A DNA stretch of 64,000 nucleotides from Zhengitettix transpicula. Its lineage: Eukaryota; Arthropoda; Insecta; Orthoptera; Tetrigidae. The stretch spans positions 221,866,746 to 221,930,745 of the forward strand of contig CM073590.1 of NCBI GenBank assembly GCA_037074705.1, given 5' to 3'. The notes under the pieces were generated by a model. The model was not told the DNA's origin and searched no databases. It saw nothing but the letters and a program-made list of their open reading frames with translations. The translations under genes were made by a program, and so were the position numbers. Below are positions 52,529 through 59,937 of the stretch, one piece after another; within the stretch, counting starts at the first letter, position 1; each line of letters opens with the position of its first letter.

Positions 52529-55500
52529 ATAAATAGGAGAAAGGTTGGAATACACTTTGGTGTAACAAAACACAATGGAAAAATTTCAGGAATGGATTCT
52601 TGCTAAAATATCTCCCTTCCAAAGATATAACCAAAATTAAATAAATTTACATTTGTGAAAAATGAATCATAGCATAACAATTGTGAAAATTTGAACTACA
52701 TCCTGTGTGACACAGTAACTAGTCTCCATTGTCTGGGAAGTAATACTACTGTCTCTTTCTTACCATATATTAAATATCTATAACTGAGAGATGAATGCAG
52801 ACAGAAAATTAATATATTTCATTTTCCTGAAGAAGGAGGCAGGGAACCTCCAAAAATTTGAACTGTTCCTTGTTCAACATGTTGGATATCATATAATAGA
52901 TTATTTTTCTGCCTCACCTTAAATTGAGAGTGGTGTTGGCACAACAGATAGGAAGGAGCATGTCAAAAAAACTTTCAGAGCCCTAACCCCACTTCTCAAG
53001 ACAGAGCAACATACCTTGAGAGATTGAATGCACAATATATATAATGAATGTAATAGATCTCTCAAAATAATAATAGACAAGGTCAAAACTGTGATTTGAA
53101 ACAATCTTCAATAGTTTTATCATAATCCATTTCTGTGATAATTAATAAATGTATAATTCTTGACAGCTAAGAGAATAGATCTGACCAAATTTTTAGAGTT
53201 TTATACTAACCCTGTGCTCCTTTAGATGGTGACCCTCCACGAATACGAACACCTTCTCCATCTTTACCTTTTCTTTTAATAGGTGATAAAGAAGGTGCTG
53301 TGGGTAAAGAAGGCAGCGCTGGCCTTGGAGTAGGAGTACTAGGTGTAATTTCTTCCAAAACATGAACAAAAATGTTAAGAACTTTTGCTATATGTACCAA
53401 TAACTGTTCAGCTGCAACACACAACTGTAAAAAGGCCACTATTTAAACAAAATGTGTATTTAAATTATTTTTAAATAATATGATTTAAAAAATATAGTTT
53501 ATGCTGAATCATATTTTTAATACTTTTATGAAACCATAAAAACTACTATATTTACAAAACTCAGAGTTATTATTCATTTTAATGAAGAAAACATTACTAT
53601 TTATTATGATAGCATAAAAATTATATACTCAAACTTCTGTATCAAGTTAACCCTTTCCACACTGGTCTTCCTCATTCCGTTTCAGATTGTATATGAAGAG
53701 CTTTATAATTATATTATACTTCTACTTAAGTTTGAAATGGAAACCAGTAGGGGAGGGTGAAACATAGACTAATCAAACAAACAAAGGAAAGGTATGTCAA
53801 AAGTTGAAATTAGAAAATGACTATAGTAATTATAAATATTCACTAATTGGCAGTGCCAATAAAATGCACAATAAAAAACTGTGAATGATATTCAAAACAA
53901 TAAAAAAAAGCAGTAGGAAAATGAAATAATAAATATTAAGCATTTTTTTAGATTTATAACAATTTAACATTTATTACCTTTTTGTCATTTAATACACTCC
54001 ATAAAAATTTGTGAGAATCTGACTCACTAGAAGCCACTAGTTCTATTGGGCGTATACAGTAAACAGACAAACCTGTAGAATAAAATAAGAAATACACAGA
54101 GTATTTTCTTGAAGTTCAAGAATATAAAATGAATTATGCTGTTATGAATTTTAAATATATAAATAACAGGAGTTTTATTAATGTTATATTTGTCTAACTT
54201 CACTATAATTATAAATGCATGAAAACAGCTTAATTTGTCAAAAAAAAATTTAGTAACATAAAAATTAACATGTTTTGTCCTTAATCTAGGTCTTCATCAG
54301 GTGTACAAACCATTTGGAGTAAATAATTTTCATTCAATGGCAATTCTTCTAACAACAGCCAAATATTTATGTTATATAAACAAATTTTGTGTAGAAATTC
54401 CAATGAATGTTCTATCTGAAATCCCCATTATAACTGAAATGAGAGTTATATTTTGAACATAAATTCTATTCGTAAAAAAGCATATTCAAATACTTAAAAT
54501 AAATCCAATTTCGCACTCTTACATTTCATATCCTTTAAACCCAGCATTTTGATAGGGACTGTCGAATATGATCTAATACTTATACTAAATCCAAGAGTTG
54601 GATATATATATGCATTGATACCTGCATTCCCCAACTATTCCTCCCCACCATTGTACCTTCCACCTCAGAGTTAACCAGAGTTAATAATATAATACGTTAA
54701 ACACTATCAGTTTGGTTGGTCTTATTGTTAGTATATTTAAAAACATTACCAATTTCCATTTCTAAAATTAACTTATCAGCACTTTTAAGCTTCAGCACTC
54801 TCCTGTAGCACCACTTTTCAACTGTTTTTACTGTAATGTTTTCTGTCTTCACAATAACATTTCACATGCACACAATTATGTATAGCTGGACAGAAATAGC
54901 TAGTCGTCTCAAAATGTGATACGCAGTGGTCCACTTACCTGGTTAACACAAACCTTTGTTATTGAAACATTGTAATGTAAAAACGATTCTGAAAACATTG
55001 ACGCAAGAAAAATATATTCTTTTCAATAAAACATAGAAATTAATGTCTGTTAAAAATAATAATACTAAACATGACCTTTGTACTGTCAAACTTAAAATAG
55101 AGAAACAAAAAATAAGATAATTCAAATGTAAAAATGCCAGATGTTTAAACATAGATTAGAGTATTTTTATAATGGCAAAAAGATCATAAGTTTATCGCCG
55201 TTAGAAAAAGATGCCAATCTGTATCAAAACATCCAGCACTTTTAAATATGAATTTTCTTAATTTTTGTTTTTTGTTTTTTTACTGGATGAAAGTCATTTT
55301 TAGTGTTATTATATTCTGGTCAGCACAAGATATGCTGAAAGTGAAAAATCTCATCCATGAAAGTTAAGAGATGATAAGTACAGTGTGTGGTAAGAAAACA
55401 TTGCCACTGTCTGTGTATCCCATTCATAAAAATATAATTAATATTCTTAAGAATGACAGTTGTGTTACAAGAGCTTCACTCCCCAAGGAGAGTTTACTTG

Positions 55501-58253
55501 ATTACAATTACTTCTACGGCACAACTCTCTCTATTCTCATTTTGAAGCCTTTTTCACTTTTATCCATCCTTTGTAATCCTGTTCCCCAATTAGAGTTTTT
55601 TCTTTCACATTTTGAATCACATATGAATCTATTTTTATGTTAACTTATTTAAGTTTTTGTGTGTGCCACAAATACTTTATTTATAGGCATACTATTCCTG
55701 CATAATATAATCTATAACAATTCATGAAATAAAACTAGCTATAAGTCTAAAAATTTACCATATAAATTTACATACAACACAAAGTGTTTCTTACCTATGA
55801 TCAAGGACCTCTTCAGTTACATATAATTAACAAGATATGAATTGAAACAAAAAAAATTAGACTGCTTCCAACAATATTCAAAAAATGTTATAAAATTATA
55901 AACTATATTTTCTACCCTTAATGTTGTTGGAAGCACTCTGTTCAATTCATATTTTCTTAATTATATTTAACTGAAGAGGTCCCTGATCATAAGGAGAAAA
56001 CAGAGGCTTTCAACCTCCTAGAGGTCATATTCATCTGTTAAGAAGATAGTCACCACAATAATTAGATGAAAATCTTCTTTTAGGTCTTATGTGAAGAGTG
56101 TTAACTAAATTGGTTTAAGTGTACTATTTGGTTTTTCATCCCATTTCATTTAAGTCTAATTTCAACCCCTAATGGAAAGTGATTGTGGAAGGAGATAACA
56201 TAACAATAATATGAAACTGACCATGACTGGTGTTGAATTAATCATTTTAGAGGTTTCTGAGTTGCATACTAATGGTTCACATACCAGTTAAGTTGAAGTT
56301 CTGCCCATAGTGCCAAAATAGTTCAAAATGGCCCTAATTTGTGTCAAATCCAATATTAATAGTGTCACTGAAGTGAACAATGACAGTCCTAACACCATTT
56401 TTAGGGTAAATTTCAGCCCTTTAAACATAAGGTTGTATGAGAAGGGGTTAATTATAAAATATCCAACATGGTCAGGATTCAAGTTGTATATGGAGATTTG
56501 TGATACACTGAGTTGGATAGTAACATGCCTCATACTGCTAAAGTTGCATTTCAAACCCCATTTTCTAGGTTGGGTGTGTGAAGGGTTAACAATGTTGCTA
56601 TACTGCTATACATATTACTGTCAAATCCATGGTTATCTGCGTCATTCCGATGAACAATGACGCTCCCAGTGCCAATTAAGTCACATGTTCAGCTCCAATA
56701 AGCAGTAGGGTAAGACGCATAAATTATAAAAATTCTAATAATTCATTTTTCCGTATAATATTGGGATCAATAAATATCCAGGCAATCAGCTGGTTTTCTA
56801 TGTAAAAATTATTGTATTTGCCCATTACCCATTCCATAATTCGTCCGCCATGTGATTTGAGCCTAAAAAGGGATTTTTAACACACTCCAAAATCAAAGTT
56901 CACACAGAACTTCTGTATTAGGGTCACAGACATACAAGAAATAGTTTTTAGCACCAGATAGCTACATTATCTATGCTTAGTCTGTAAAAAAGTCCAAGAT
57001 ATCCTGCTTTCAGCCAAATGTTCTCCTCTCAAAATCTCATAGCTGTTAATTAATTGAAAATATCCATTTCTTCCTGTTTAAAACATAAATAATAACTCAT
57101 AATATTGTCTCTTTATGTGAAATGTTCCCTGTATATCCACAAAAATGTAACTAAAAGGTAGATAAAATTGAAACACAATTTAAACAAACCAGCAAAAAGA
57201 TTGCCAGCAAGCTGAACAAGCCACATCTGAAAGCTAAGATCCAAAGCAAGTGGTGATGATGTAAGGAGAGATACAGCCGTCGTAAGTAGTCCTGTGGCTG
57301 GGCTCATAGAAACTTCTATACAAGTAGATGATTCTATGTTACTGAAAAAAAAGATAACATGTTAATATCAATATTTTTACTAATGCAAGCAACCATATAT
57401 ATAATTCTTAACTTATGGAATGCAACAAGTTTGAGAGTTTAAATTTTAGAATGAGAAATTATATTGGTATTTTAAGTATATTAAACAAATGTATACAACT
57501 TCCTTTAACCAAATTACTTTCATATTTTACACTGGCCTCTATATTTTTAACTACAATTCTTTGCGTACTAATATTAAATGGTTAGTTTTCTTCAATTAAT
57601 AATTAGCTCCATTCATAATATACATATTTGCACTGTATAAGTCCATGAAAATATAACACCTTCACCAATTTAATTTTATAGTTATGTCTTTAAATGTTTT
57701 TCACTATATTACTTTCTTTAATTCCTGAATTTAAAACTAGTTTTACCTTATTTTTTTGGAACTTGGTCTTCTTGAATTTCCTTTCACAGCTAAAATACAA
57801 TTCCAGGCACGAGGATATAAGGTTGTCGCATATGAAACTGAAAGTTTGCATAGTGCTTCACAGCATCCATACTGAAACATATAATAATGAAATTTTAAAT
57901 TTAAAAAGGTAAGATAAAAATGAAGGAGGATAGTTGCCACCCTAATTAAAATTTAACATACATATAACATTATAAAAATCACATTAGTTTTATATAATCA
58001 AGGGTTCAACTACATTTGACTCAATAAACTCTGCTACAATTTGGTCCTCCACATGGATCATGAAAAAATTAAGTATTTAATTAAGAAATTATTTTAACAG
58101 CCATCTGTTAACATTGGTAAAAAAAAGTCCTGGACAAATATACAAATGAAATCCAAATTATTAAAACATTATAAATTATATTGTTGCCACTTTTCTTAAA
58201 ACACAAGATAATGTAGCTAAGTTAAAACCAGGGAATTTGTAAATAAAACTAAC

Positions 58254-58285
<32 letters not shown>

Positions 58286-59890
58286 AGTTACTCAAAAAAT
58301 ATTTTTTAAGAAATTAAAATAAAATCTGCTAAGATTAAAAATATGGTTCAAATATTTACAAACAATTATGCAATTTAATTTTCATCCAGGTTTAATAAAA
58401 AAAACTACTCGAGTCAATAAATTTACTATAAGATAACAATGCCATAAAGCATTAATATGCACATAATCATTTATTGCAACACTGAAAAATTGCTTATGTT
58501 ACTAAAATTAATTTTACTTACAGAAAGATATTTTGATGTCCTCAGCAAACCTTGACAAAGAAGATTAATTAACCTAGAGAGACAAGCTTCTCTTATTTGC
58601 ACACTGTATGTCACTTCAGGTTGTAAATTGAATGGAAAAGGGGTGCTGTTTATGATTGGCTTATATGGAGATGGATTATGTGCCAGTTCTCCTGAAGGAA
58701 TAAGTAAATAATTCAAGTACAGATGAGTAAAGAGTGCTCCTTTTGCTATAACAGGATCTTGCTGAGGATGATCTATTGGAAAAAACAATTTTTCCACAAG
58801 TCTGGAAGAAAAGAGGTATGTACAGTAAAATACATAAATCAAAATATAAAAAGAAAAATAGATTAATTATTTTATGTTTAGTACCAAAAATAGGATTAAA
58901 TACAGACTTTCATGGCCCTGCTATATATTCATTATATTAGGTATAAGGTAAGTAATAATTACTCATATCTCCACATGTAAAATACGGAATTGAAACCAAA
59001 ATCAATAAGTGTTAAAGAACACAACTACACAGAAAAACCATCAATAATAAAGGAAGAACAAGAAAAAACTATATCAATTTCATACACTTCAACATGACCT
59101 GAACCTTATATGTATATACAGATACAAACATTTCTAAAGGAATATATGTATATATTTGCAAGTAAGGATGTGGAATTGAAAAAATAATTATGATAAATGG
59201 TATGGAAAGGAAAGAGAGGTATTTAGCACCTTGCCTAAAATTGAAGCATAAGGTGCACTAACCGTTAGACAGCAACAATCAATTCCCAACAAAGTCAACA
59301 ATGCTCTGTCTCCCTCTCAAGGAAAGGTCACAACAATGGAAAAGTAACAGAAAATAGATACATACAAACACATTAGAAACTAAGGTAAAAAATAAAGAAA
59401 AGGATATGAAGTGAAAAGTAAAAGAATGAGAATAGAGAAAGGATTGAACAGATCATTATAATAGTATAACAATTATCATAATGTTATGTTGATACAAGGT
59501 TTCGACACAATATCACAACCACTGTCACAATGACCACTATAACAATATTAGAGGAAGTTGATTCCAGGACTTTGCCTAGACTGTAAGATATGCTGGAAGG
59601 AGAGTCCTCAAAGATGGATGGATATATATATAAAAATTATATTAGTAAGGATGTGACATTGTCAAAAATAATTGCAATATTGGTACGGAGAGGACAGAGA
59701 GATAGGTTGTGGCTTACCTGAAAGTCCGCAGCCGGCCGGTGCACGGAATGGTATAACACTCCTTCCTGAAGGTGGAGGCTGAGAGCCTCCGAAAATTTGA
59801 AGAAATACCTTCAGTTCCTTATGGCGACACCGCACTTCACTTTCAGGTAAGCCACAACCTATCTCTCTGTCCTCTACATACCAATATTGC

Positions 59891-59937
<47 letters not shown>

